Part shown: one piece after another, positions 48,361 through 60,700 of the stretch | Numbering within the stretch: the first letter of the stretch is position 1 | Layout: every line of letters begins with the position of its first letter | NCBI GenBank assembly: GCA_023053545.1 | Contig: JAKZAN010000005.1 | Span: 5,890,001-5,954,000, forward strand | Length of the DNA: 64,000 bases | Direction of reading: 5' to 3' | Source of the DNA: Lepidurus packardi | Lineage: Eukaryota; Arthropoda; Branchiopoda; Notostraca; Triopsidae | Made by a program: the position numbers and the translations under genes | Notes under the pieces: generated by a model | Told to the model about the DNA's origin: nothing | The model's input: only the letters and a program-made list of their open reading frames with translations | The model's database searches: none

Positions 48361-51300
48361 CTTTACTGCACAGTTCTAATATCGGATGACTGGAAGAATT
48401 CACGTTCGACTATTTGGGTATCAGCACATAGAGTTTTCTAAACAAATACATATAACGGACACAAGTTAAAAATAAACCAATAACTATAAATAAAGATAAG
48501 AAACTTGGCAAGAACATTAAACAGAATTTGTACCCCTTTAATCTAGAAGAACAACCGAAATTACCAAAAATTACTATAAAATAAAGCAGCGTTGAAAGAC
48601 AGTAATATTAGAAGCCGTCACAGTGACCTTGACACAATTCTAATGGCCTTGCGTAAACTTAGTACTGGGCAGCGACGTAAAAATCTGTGCCAGGTGCCTT
48701 TTTGTGGTAAACCCATACTACTGATTCTAGTTTTCGCGTAAGCAAACATTCAAGACAAAACACAGCCCTGACACAATCTCTATGGTAATTATGTGTAAAT
48801 AATCTCACCGTGATCACGAGGCGTAAGGCTTACCACCAAAACCAACGTGGAGTTAACGGACGAACACGAGTTACTCTAAGGCCATAACCGCTTATCTTGC
48901 GGTTTGCAGGCGCAGATACCCACACTGTCACGCTTTTTAGTTTAGGGATTATAGTACCAGGATAGGGATTTTTCAGTAGCTAAATTATCACGACGTGAAT
49001 AAAAACGAGGAAACGTCCGCGTCTGGATATAGCTCGCGAGAGACTACGTGGCCTTTATGCACCAAAACTCGAATCCTATTGGAAGGGTGAGGAAGACTTG
49101 GAAACCATTCTACTCCTGCTTCCACGAATATTTCAGGGTCAGCTAGGTTCTTTTTTTTTTTAAAAAAAAAAAATATGCCCTGCTAAAATTATAAGGGCAA
49201 CCTACTTGTTGCTGTCTTATTGAAACTGAAAATAATTCGTGTAAAGATTAATTCTGACTCTGACAATTAATTTGAGCTTGTCACTAACTACCACCGTGGC
49301 TGATCATGAGAGTCTTTGCATATATTTGACCAACGTGTTGATAACGGTGGTATAGTTTGGATAGTATTTTTAGCATCACGGCCACGCCTCTAAAAGACGC
49401 CAATAGGAAAGGAACTCGGCGTCTCACCGTCAGCGGCGAGACTTCTGGGCCAAAAGTTTGTGGAGTACGACACGAGCAAGAGCAAGTCCTTGAATGACAG
49501 CCAACATCTTGTGTTAAAAAAAATAACTTGGCAACCAGAATTTAGCTAACTGCCTTCTCGGTTTTTGAAGATGGAACGTAGGGTTCTCTTAGACACGTAG
49601 ACAGCGAGCTTTATTGGTTGAAAATATAAGTTTTACATTGAATAATTTATCCATTCTATTACGGGAAGAGATAAAATCGCAATTAAAGTTTTATATTACG
49701 AAACACTTCATTGATTTGTAAACACATTCGTCTTCATAAAGATGTTCAGTAGATGCCGTTTATTGTGATCACTGGTTATTTAGAATCAGTCGCTTTATGG
49801 AATCAAAATTTAAAGGACCGATTCAAAATGATAAAATTCCTAGCATTTTAATCAGTAATTAGAATCACGCTTTCGGATATTAGAATCAATTTAAAAAGAA
49901 TCTCCACACGTAGAGTAATGAGATTACAGTAGTGATTCCTCATGGACCTTGCATATTGACCAATGCCACTTCTTTTACGTCGTTTTGAACAATCCGGTCA
50001 TTTTCAGCCTATTACTACGCTTATGGAGAAATTCCTTCTAAACTCTCCAGTCAATTAAATAAGCAGGTTATTTAATGAATGACCAGTTCCCTTAATTTAC
50101 TGTAAAAATTAGAAAGGATATCGTGTTGAGAACGTTACCTATAAGCGTAGGAAGAGGCTTCGAAGGCGCAGTGTTAGTTATGTTTAGGCGTGTGGTTATA
50201 TATAAATGTCGACGAACAAGAAAAGAGTTGATGTCAGGGTAACAGAGAAGTTGCGGCTCATTGTAACTTACGACAAGTTAAATTTACAAAGATTTGCCAC
50301 AAACAGAATCGGCCGCTAAGTTAGGAATTCCTCGATCATCTCCATCAAAATGGTTGAAAAATCGTTGCGAAATAAGCAATAGTGGGTGTAGTGAATTTAG
50401 AATAAGGAAACGTGTTGGAAAGTAGACGATGCTCTGTTTCTTTGGTTTAAACAAGCCAGTAACCAATTTTCGGTTATTCGAATCTCCGCTTAATAGAATC
50501 AATATGCACTTGACAAACATGATCACAATAAGCGGCATCTACTGTATAAGGAAATAAGGTTAATAAATGTAGGTGCAACTATAACTACTATAACGTATGA
50601 GGATTGTCTTCATTTTAACAAAACAGAAGAACAAATATACTTGGATTTATTATTTGAATCACTTCACTAAAAATTATATATGACTATAAGCCTAAAATAC
50701 AACAGCTTAGTTTTTACTCCAATACCAAACCTAGTACAAATTTGTCGTAAACCTAAATGAGCCAAAAGGACACATAATAGTATTGTTTGACCTTTCGCTG
50801 ACGGTGAATTCTTTGATTTCTAAAAATTTATAAAGTGTACAAGATTACCTTACCTTTTTGCTTTTATTTGATGAGATATTTTAAAATTACATTCTCAAAA
50901 ACAAAATAAGTTCTGTCAATAATTCGGTTAGGATAACAACCACATGTATAGTAAAAACATTCGATGGGATGACGTCGACGTTGATAAAAACATAGCGGTG
51001 GCGTTTCGAACTCATCACCGCGCCAATTCAAATAAAGAAGACTTGAATTCAGGAAAAGCGGAATGTCTCGGAGGTAAAGTTCAAGGGGATAATTTCCTGT
51101 CGGAAAACCAGTTACATCTCGTTTTATTTTTTTGACAAGACAAAGTATTGTTGTCACCAGTTTACCTTTCCTTATCCCTCAACTAATTACGGTGCGCGCC
51201 TCAAAACATTCGTTTCTCCTCCCCTGGACATGCGTCAAAGCCTTAAAACTCCGACATGCAGGACTAAGAACTGGAATCTACCACCAGCGTAGGTTAAAAT

Positions 51301-53700
51301 GCCCATAAAAGGACAAGGACGTAGGTAGAGAACTCTACACCCCGTAAGGTTCCTAGAAAAACTCATCCCTCTTTAATTTAGCTACGACAAAATAAAAAAC
51401 ACTACAGCTAAGGCTGCAGGGTAAAGGTACCAGAACACATCTCTTATCATCTGACAACAACAGTCACGCTATGCTAAATTACCTATTAAGGCCATATAGC
51501 ACAGGCTAACAGGCACCACACGCCATAAAGAACGTCACAGAATGGAATTAGGGCCGTTTGATGCACGCTACGGAACTCGTTTATAGTCAAAACCTGAAGA
51601 ACAGGAAGCAAATTCCTTAGGAAACTTAAATCCATCAAACAAGTTGAGAAAAAAAAATTCTACAAATAAAAACAGAATATCCAATTGGAGAAAGTGAAGT
51701 CCGGTCCAGGGGAAACTCTTTGGCAACGCTCGCGAAGAGAGAAAAAAAGACAATCGTGGAATGCATGTTCCAAAGTTCCCGTAAGCCTGACGCCAAAAAC
51801 TCGAGGAATATAACGGCGAACGAAAACGTCTTGGCAATGCGTCAGCATTATTGATAACTCCAACCATGATCTCTCGACCTTTCCCCCGCATGCAGTCCCA
51901 TGTAAAAGCGACAAATAAGCTTTCCCCCAATGCTGGTTATTGACTCGCATACCAATCGCACAATATACAATTTGACTCTCGTTCCAAAGTCCTAGTCTTG
52001 TACAATACACCTCGTTGACTATAAAATACCACAAGTAAATCACAATCATATTACCTACCTGTCTCACTTTATTTTCACCCTTGCTATAGGTATAGTAGGT
52101 CAAAACTTGAATACGTATAGCGCTTAGCTATTTCGGTTTTTATTGTGGGCTCTCCGTATTCCTGCAAAACAACTTTTACGCATCCTCAAGACCTAACAAA
52201 AAGTATCCATATATTCAGCTTTGTTTAACAGAAAACTTGTTGACTACAATAAAGTTTCTCTTCCCTTCAACGAAGTCCAACTTTTTAATGATAAGATAAA
52301 TAGGTTATCCAATTTCTCTGCTGGACAACACAATGTATAGACACGCAACAATAACATATTTTTTCAGTTTGTTAATTTTCCTGAAACCTCATAACAAAGA
52401 ACAAAAGTCGAGGTTAAGAAATCTCCGCTACCAAAATTAGTCACGACAAAACAAATAACAGAATACTATACTGGGGTATAGTGTCACTGTGTCAGTTGGG
52501 AGTCTCGGGATAATGCCATGTTCTTTCTATGGTAATGGCAATAGGGGTGGGAGACTCTAAAACATGCTTCACACGAGTAATAAATATACGGACTTGGCAG
52601 ATTGGGTAGAGTTGTACGGTAATGACTGTGTAATATCCCTGTATACTCTCTGTGTGTTTGCTGTAGCAGGCTGAGAATGTTCGCATGATCGCATGAGTCT
52701 CGCCGTGTAGCAAAACAACAGGGATATATACGTATCGTAATGGATAAAGGTCGCGCCGGCGCCAACACGGCGGAATTCCTCTCAAGTTTTCTTTTGGCTC
52801 CTCCAAAAAGCACCTGGACACCTTTTCAGATTGGAAAAACCCATGATTCCTCCAGATACTTCAACATAAGAGATCTTCCCATCAATACGCTTGTATAATT
52901 CTGCATTCTCAACGTAAAAACCCTTCATCCTCTTCACGAATTGTAGCTTAGCTTCCAAATAAACAATGTTGATACATAACAGAAAAAACCTGGCTAGTTT
53001 ACTAGTTTCCAGACACTTTAAAATGTCTACAAACCATAGTCATATGCCCTTAACAGTTGGCAGGACAAGACAGTGCTACTGGTCATATTCACAGTAGCAG
53101 TTTATGGCAATGCGTTTTTTGTTTGTTTTTTACAGCAGGCGATTACAGGGAAGAGCAGGATAAAAGGCAAATAAGCTTTACAAACGTCATAGAAAGACAT
53201 TACATCAAATTAGCACTTCCAATACAACTTAGGAATGCATCGAGAATAAAATAAACTGTTTAGCAAGTCACGGCCTAAAATGTTCGCTAAATATCGCAGT
53301 GCTGGTCTAAAGTCTTAAGGAATGCGTTCGAGTAAGGCAATACTAAATAAGAAAAAAAAAGAACCCCTGCGGTATCTGCGGTCGCCTAGGCGCCATCAGC
53401 ACGCAGGTAACCAATTGGTGAGGCAATGGCACTGCAACTCCAAGATCCGAGTTTTTGGTCGTACGTAATTCCCCTTCTTTGCATGGTTGAGTTCTTCAAC
53501 GACCTTGCCCCAACTACCAATCTGCCATCCCAGGCATAGGTAATAAGGTGTGATGCTCCACAGCAAGTCTTCAGTGCGAGATCCACCATCCGCAACAGCA
53601 CATCTCTCTGAATACCCCAGCCCTACTCGTAAACAGTTCCATTGTTGTATTTCCTCTGTATTACTTTTAAATAGTGACAGTAACTGCGCAGACCCTCAAC
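48361..53700. other. Intergenic region between AASS and the secreted-peptide gene
   Basis: The left part includes the AASS promoter. No gene is recognised; the longer frames (51568-52103 and 52484-52821 on the minus strand) have no domain character. Contents seen are a near-full Tigger-like element (49747-50544) and a T-run/A-run palindrome at about 49150-49173. The last 150 bases before 53701 are presumably the 5' leader of the peptide gene. Confidence 0.5.
49747..50544 (+). mobile_element. Tigger/pogo-like DNA transposon (family 1), copy B
   Basis: 798 bp between CAGTAGATGCCGTTTATTG and AATAAGCGGCATCTACTG, the same inverted ends as copy A. TA follows the right end; the left flank is TT. 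At 50206 a frame starts MSTNKKRVDVRVTEKLRLI, a recognisable start of a CENP-B/pogo-type transposase helix-turn-helix. It is closed by a stop after about 37 codons. The continuation appears in another frame (KLGIPRSSPSKWLKNR, about 50314-50362), so the gene is frameshifted, and the catalytic domain is absent. Confidence 0.85.
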
Positions 53701-56289
53701 ATGCGTTTAGCAATAATTTCCATATTAGCATCGCTAATGATGTTGCAGGTAGTTAACGGCAACGCAATTCCTATATGGGAATTTATGTCCCATGAAGAGA
53801 AAGTAAGTTTATTCAAAGCTATTTTTAATTGTAAATGCAGTCATTTTGCACACAATATTTATTATGTTCTTATTTTCTAGTACGTATAATTAAGCAATTT
53901 TCATAAGATACCTAATATGTGATTAAAGAACAAAAAATAATTATAGAATTTGTATTTCATTTTTGCTAGATGGGTCGGTTATTTTACGTTTTCGTTCACC
54001 TGGTCCAACAATACTGCGCCAAGTCGGATATTCCAGGTTAGTGCAAAGGGTTTTCCGAATAGCATGGGCTATTGTGAATCGAAACAATAGAGGATTATGT
54101 TGGAGGTTGCATGACCTAAAGGAATAATGGAACTTACCAGAAGAGCAAAAGATCCGGGATGGGTAGATGGGGATGCCCCATAATATGCTTGCTGACGTCA
54201 TGCGAACATACTTCGAGGTAGCAATGGCTCCAGTTCTATTATTCCAATACAAAGGGCAAGCTTAAACACAACATTGAAGAGGCACGAAAGAGCGAGTTCA
54301 CTGTGCTGTAAGGCCGCTGCCGCACGAAAGGTGATGTCGTCATCTCCGGTTCCTAAGTCGGTTATTACGGTTAATAGAAGTCAAACAAAAAAGATTTGGA
54401 AAAAAAAAATGCAAGATCTAAAAAGCAAGGTACGGAAAATAAGAACTTTACCTTTGAGCGTAAACAGTGCATGGAATTATGGGTCTCGCAGCGTTTCCGC
54501 GTTGTTGGTTTATGTCAAATATTTGATTACCTAATCCTCCTCTACAAGAGCAAAAAAAGTTGATTTTCTTAAACAAAAAAAAAAAAAGACGAGCTCGACA
54601 GTATAATGATTATCTGGAAAGTTCTTGTGCTAAAGTGGCTATAAAAAAGATTGGGTTGTTTCAAGATGAAACCAAAAGTTGATCTCTTCCTGGGTTATAA
54701 AATTGGCGCCATGCATCTTCTTCAAAGGAAAAGAGTTACGCAGAAAAAGAAAAAGGCAAAAAAAGGAAGCTTTTTTCTATTCCTTTTAATTTAGGAAAGC
54801 CAGGGGTGGGCAGGTCAATAAAAGTACCTGGTGTAAATTAGACTCTTTCCGAGTCGAATTTCCAGCGACCTGGAACCGGTCTTGAGACTTCTTGGCGGTT
54901 TGGCGGCCTTCGCCAAGGCCGTTTCGAAGGAATCCTTTGCTATCTTAGTTGTATTACATTCGATCAAACGACCAACTTGCGATGTTATCCTGAACAATGC
55001 AAACAAAACTGTAAGGGATCAGAGCTCTTTTGGAGAGGTTGGAAAGACAATGATCAAACTAAGAAATGGAATGCCATTTCCCAGTTTTATCAATTCTTTT
55101 CTTTTTTAGTTATGAAACTTACTTGCTTATCTGCAAGTGCGCAAACGCGTAACTTCTGTTCCCGGAGCGCTGGAATGATGGAGGATCATAACTCTTGGCT
55201 GCAAGACTAGCGACTATCCAGAGTGACCTTTAGCTTTTGAAAGACTCCCCCCCCCCCTCCCCCTCCACGAGTAACAAAAGGGTTCGCTGTAAAGCTTCAG
55301 ATGAAGCCAAGAAAACCATTATAAAAGGAGGCGGACATCAGAGAAGGTTATTATACGAACCAGGTCTACGCCATTTGGCATGCATAGACTTCCAATAGCT
55401 CATTTGCATAGAATGTTATACCAGCTTCGCCACAATTGACGTCATGGCATTTGACCTCCACCTTGAACTGCTTATACGCGTGTCAAAACAACGCTGTTAA
55501 ACGATATGCTTGCAAAAGATGATTTTTTTTCTACTTTGCGAAGAAGAGGCTGTACAAAAGAGCTCGTAAAAAGCTAACAATACCTTCTTCATGTCTTTTC
55601 TTTTTTAGATTGCTCCAAAGTACTTACCTTATACGGGATGTCCAATTTAGTCAACGAAGACGAGAACAGTTTGAATTTGATGGACCCATACCAACGCAAT
55701 GCTCGGCCGATTAGTGAGTTTTAATTTTTTAACTAATCAATTTTCTTTTTTTACTATTACATTTTCTTGCGTTTTCAAGATTTGTCATACCTTGATTTTT
55801 CTTTATATGTAAAAATCTCAGACTGTTACTTAATTTTACAATACATTTTGGTATTTTATTTTGTATTTTCTGCACATTAATTTGCGTATTAATTTTGGGT
55901 AATATTTTGTGTACTAATTTTGCGATTGATTTTATAGTTTGGGACAAAATCATGCGCGGAGAATTTAAGCTGCCTACTAAAGCGAGTGCAGTAAATACGA
56001 AAAACCAACGTAAGTTTTATTAATTAAACTAAAAGCTTGACATGATCTACTAAAGCTATATGTTATAGTAGGCGAAGATTCTGAGGCAAACAATGAAATC
56101 TATCCGCACGCACATGAAGTACGGGTCAAAGCTCCACCGAATTTCCTCGCCTCTATTTCAACCACCACAGAGAAAGTCGTGAGTAGCGAAAACGCTGCCA
56201 AAAACGAGGCGCGCCTTCCTTCGAAAGCTTCTACGTCGTTAAGCCCGAATTGGATCCTAATAAGGGGCCGTAGGAATGCTATGAATTAG
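53701..56289 (+). CDS. Small secreted protein, possible neuropeptide or hormone precursor
   Basis: Five exons, 53701-53802, 53970-54036, 55609-55713, 55938-56009 and 56069-56289, join with consistent phases to 188 residues. Residues 1-20 are a clear signal peptide (MRLAIISILASLMMLQVVNG, then NAIPIWEF). The next part is compact: helix-forming MGRLFYVFVHLVQQYC, only two cysteines in the protein (Cys50 and Cys58, probably one disulfide), then SNLVNEDENSLNLMDPYQRN and IIWDKIMRG. The second half is Ala/Ser/Thr/Lys-rich and looks unstructured. Near the C-terminus Gly182-Arg183-Arg184 is a classic amidation and dibasic cleavage signal, which would leave a peptide ending WILIR-amide. I do not recognise the family. 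The 1.57-kb third intron could hide another exon. The stop is the TAG at 56287. Confidence 0.7.
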
Positions 56290-57748
56290 CTATGCGTGAG
56301 TTGCGCCTCCCGTGCGAGTTTATAATTTCAGGTTATATAAGAAGAAATAAGGAAAGGTACAACATATCGCAACACCGTCAGTTGACTCCTTATTCTTTGC
56401 GTTTTGATAGCTTCCGAACTCGTCTTGTTGTACAAAATGCTTTCCCCAACTTCTATATTGACATTTATGTTTGTGAAATTGTAAAGGAGCCAAATCTGCC
56501 TCTCGCTAAATCATCCAAATGTTGTAAATATTTCAATCTAGTCAAGGAGTTTCACCCTTTTTAGTAGGTTTTCTCTCTGAGATCAAATAACAACAAAACT
56601 TCTTAATCTTACGGAAATGCGTGTATACCGGTGCATCCATTTGGGTTAGCACTCGGACATATCAAGTGCAAGTTCGCCCATATATTTCACATACAACAGC
56701 TTTCACCAGAGCTAAAGGTTTCCTTTATTATTCAAGCCGTTTTTAAAATACAGAAAGTTACATATAAAAAACGTTAGAGCTATATTACTTTGTAATAGCA
56801 GCACCAAAATCACACCAGTTCGCGCAAATAAGTAAATTTGTTATTCCGCTTGATGAAACTTTCCAAGGTCAGCCACGAAAAATGCATGAGCACGCCATCT
56901 CCGAATACAGTTTGCTAGAACGTAGCGCCAGGATTTAAAAACCGCTCACAAGAAAATTATTAGTACGTGACAACACAAATTTGTAATCAAGAAAGGATTG
57001 AGCATAAAGCAGATGTATTTTGAACCAACGTACGAAGTCCTTTCACGGAACTGCAAAAAGTTTACTGCTGTCAAGGTGAAAAAGAAGGTTCCCAAAGTAA
57101 AGCAGCCTCATACGCAAATGGCAGTGACAAATCAGATCATATTTGGGATGTTTTTATAAAAGAGAATGGGTTTACTCTTAGATCGTGACTAGGACGAGGC
57201 TTTTGTTCTCTAAAAATAAGGCACAAATCTAAATTTTTAATCATAAGCGATCTACGAGATATCCCTCTCCTCCACATGTTTGTTCCACCAAATTCCCGGG
57301 ATTTCCACCGTACAAACTCATAAAGCTCACTGATCTTGTCGATACGAACCACTTGATCGTTCGGCTAAATTTACAGTTGAACAATACTGTTGCTTGCTAT
57401 CCTTTCTTCTCTCCAATGTAACACTTATTAGGCACTCAAACAAGTTGTCATGGATCCCTTTGAATGGGAATAAGTACTTCGTTGTTCTTACCGTACCATA
57501 AATTCCGTCACTTCAGTCTTCAGTGTCAAATATCGGTTTGGAATTTTAAAGTCCGGATTTTCGTTTTTTTATTTGCTTGCTATTGAGGTAGTCTCTTTTT
57601 TAAAAACAGCACTCAACTCGCACACCATTCACTCAAGGGACATCAGGTGCTCGTTTTTTCTTTTTGTTTCTTAATTATTTTTTTTCGTTTATAAAATAGT
57701 CAGATATATCTCTTCCAGCACACTCAAAAATTAAAGGTGAGAGGGATC
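56290..57748. other. Intergenic region between the peptide gene and the ADAMTS gene
   Basis: This contains the two genes' converging 3' untranslated regions. On the minus strand AATAAA at 57572-57567, about 180 bases past the ADAMTS stop, is a plausible cleavage signal. Nothing else was recognised; the frame at 56292-56564 follows the peptide stop directly and is probably untranslated. Confidence 0.5.
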
Positions 57749-60700
57749 TCAAGGTGGGATTACGTCCAATTTTAAGCCTGCGTGTTGATCAGGACTACAG
57801 CGTCCACAATAACCTCCACATTTTCCTTGCACTTTTTGGCTATCCTGAAATTCAAAACAAAAATCACCAAATGATAGACATTTATACAATGGTTTCAAGT
57901 TAGGCAAAATTTCTTTATCATTTCTTTACTTCCAGCCTGTTGATCCAAAGCGACGCTTTCTGTCCATGCTCAACCCAACTCGTATGGGAGGCAACTCGAA
58001 AGCCCGTTTTGGATAAATTTATCGAAAATCGACCTTGTGGACAATTAGCACTGCTATAACAATCCCCTGCTTCTCCATAACCAACTTTGTGGCCTCTAAT
58101 TTGCCGCGCAAACTGGTAATCGTGAGCTAAAGAAGTGCATAAGTCAATGGATTTTTTCCAGCAGAAGAAGAGAATTAGAAAAGCTTACTAAATACTCGTA
58201 ACGAGGTCACGTTAAGCCTAATTCTAGAAAAGGCAGTCGCACCAGCACGTCGCTTATAATCTGAAGTGCAGTCGCAGGTTTCGTTGCGAGCACCATTGTA
58301 CGGACACACGTCGGGTTTCAAAAGCCTAAGAACAAAGTAACAAATCGTCAAAACGTGAAACTTGGATGCAATTCTGAATTAATTACCTTTTATCGTAGAC
58401 TTCGGAGTAATTGTCGCGTTCGCCTGTCGCGAGCGTCAAAAACTCTGTTGGATTTGACGTATTCATTGCGTAGCAATAGAAGGTCAGGTTACGTCCGCCG
58501 ACCAATAACGTGTAATCTCCATCTAGCGAGGTCCTCAACTTCCGTTGCACTTCAAGACAGTTCGCAAACCCACCTATGAAGCAAATTCTGTTCAACTTTT
58601 GCTCGACGTTGATGGCACAACACTTATGTAATTAAATGCTTAAATATACAATAGCTGACGACCATCGCAAATTTATTAGTTATAATTACACAAAAGTAAG
58701 TACTACTCCATCGAAATATGATATCACGTGAAACACCAGGTGTAAAAAATATCTGTGTGGTTAAGAAAAACTTACAAGGCTTGCTGCTACAGCGTTTTTT
58801 GCGAGAAGGTTTGAACTCCTTAGGGCAAAATGTCCTGGAAACTCGTGAACCGGAGCGACTATAGCATGCCAGCGTCCTTCGTTGCGTTCCCTGCTTCCCG
58901 CAAGGTGCAGCACACTGAAAAGAAAAAGTACTGAGTTTGGCAACAACACTCGAAAATGCAAATTAAATTTGACACTTGAGGTTGAGACTTAGGAATGATT
59001 AACACTTACCAGTTGCCAAGCGGAGGGTCGCCAATAATACAGCGAGGAGCAATCACCGAGGTTGCAGGATTGAATATCAATAGGTCGATTGGTCACGTTG
59101 CAGCCGTAAGATACGGGCTCCGGGTCAACCCAATTAAAGCTATTGACACGGTGGCAAGAAACGCGACGATGTTGAACTCCTGAACTGCATGGATGCGAAC
59201 ACTAAAAAGAAAATATTTAAGCATGAATTATGAAATATTAACCGAGCAATTTTACTAAAAAAATAATAATAATAAGTACAATAATAAATAAATAATAAAA
59301 GAAAATAACTAAATTTTACCTCTGACCACTCTTCCGTTTGCCACGTGAAAGGGCAGGGTGATTTATTACACCCTCGCTGAGCTTTTGGTTTCTCGCCAGC
59401 GCTGCTACAAAGTGACTCCGAAACTCGCTGGTTGTCTTCCGCCAAAGAGCAATACACTTCGCGATACCGGAATCCTTTCCCGCAGGTCTTCGAACACTGC
59501 AAAACAATGAAAGACTAATTAGTTGACAAGACAAGATCAATTTCACTTTCTTCCAAAGCAAAACCAACAATGAAAATGTTCCACTAGACCTTTCGCGAAC
59601 TATCTCTGGCCTAAAACGAAACAACAATGAAACTTTGACTCCAATCTTCTCATGACCAACTCCGACGTAAGACAACAAACATTTGAAATGATGGGGTGTT
59701 TCTTACGATTGTGGTAAATATCCATGTGGCGAATTTGGTTTCTGGGGAACGTTTTGCATGAGCCAGAAAGGGATATAAAAGACATTCCAATTTAAACTTC
59801 TCGACTAGAGAGTTTCAAGCTCGATCCTTGCTAGAAAAAAGCATACCAACTCGGAACACATCCTTCACAAGACTAAGCGTGAGTTGTGGAATGTAAAGTC
59901 CGAGGAAATCTCGAAAAAGGCGTGGTAATTCACTAAGCCACGCCCATGGCTTAGAAAACCGGGCAAGGTAAGTACTTAGGGTAGTTAGGTTAATATGTTC
60001 TGATTGGTCAGCGAGGGTAATGGAAGGCGTGGTTATAACTTTGCCCGGCTTTCTTCTTTTTTTAATTATTTTATATTTGGCTTTGCTGCGGACTTGTTCA
60101 ACTAGGAATTTACACACAACAAGCATACAGGTCATTGGCCGGGAATGAAAGGGCCAGACTGTTCTTCCTTTTTAACAAGGAAACGAGCCAGACGGCATCA
60201 TCGGTTTTTTTCAAGGGGAAAATAAATACAGGCACAAACTCAAAGGGAAAAAAAAGAAACAAAGAACTTCAGCTTGAAATAAGTCCCAAACAATACAACG
60301 TTAAAGAGAAGTATTTTTTTAGGGTGACAATAAAGGTTCTTCCAGAACTTGGGTTATATTGGGCGAATTCCAAGTAAAACGGTAATAATTGGCGAAACGG
60401 ACATAATGCAGTGGATACTTGGCCGTGGAATTAGGTCTTACCGTAGTCCAGGCCCCCGATTTCCACATGTAGTGCTTCTGAGGCTGTTGAGGGGAACTGG
60501 CAACCGAAGTACAGGGCAAAAGACTGCACGACTCCAAATGATTGGGTCGCTCTTGCAAGGTGCAGTAATGATCCGGCACGATTTGATTCAAGTGATCCTT
60601 GCAGTTGACACTTCTTACTCGGTTTCCTTCCCCACAGCTTTGGCTACACTACAAAAATGAAAGACAGTTAATTAAATCGTTAAATTTCGTTTAAATTTTC

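Noticed and set aside
50944..52103. Several ORFs of 60-150 codons on both strands
   Set aside because: They overlap one another on opposite strands or in different frames and show no family features; likely chance frames.
52484..52821. Two overlapping minus-strand ORFs of 109 codons each in different frames
   Set aside because: Overlap in two frames suggested a possible dual-coding or old mobile fragment, but neither protein shows motifs, and low stop density alone is not enough.
53386..53601. 71-codon minus-strand ORF just upstream of the secreted-peptide gene
   Set aside because: No splice partner, no signal and no family; probably within the peptide gene's 5' region.
54842..55008. Open stretch with several cysteines inside the third intron of the secreted-peptide gene, considered as an extra exon
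   Set aside because: It could be joined in phase to the 55609 exon, but the alternative exon 53970-54036 fits both neighbours and gives a more coherent protein. An alternative isoform is not excluded.
55248..55265. C-rich tract
   Set aside because: Simple low-complexity sequence without further structure.
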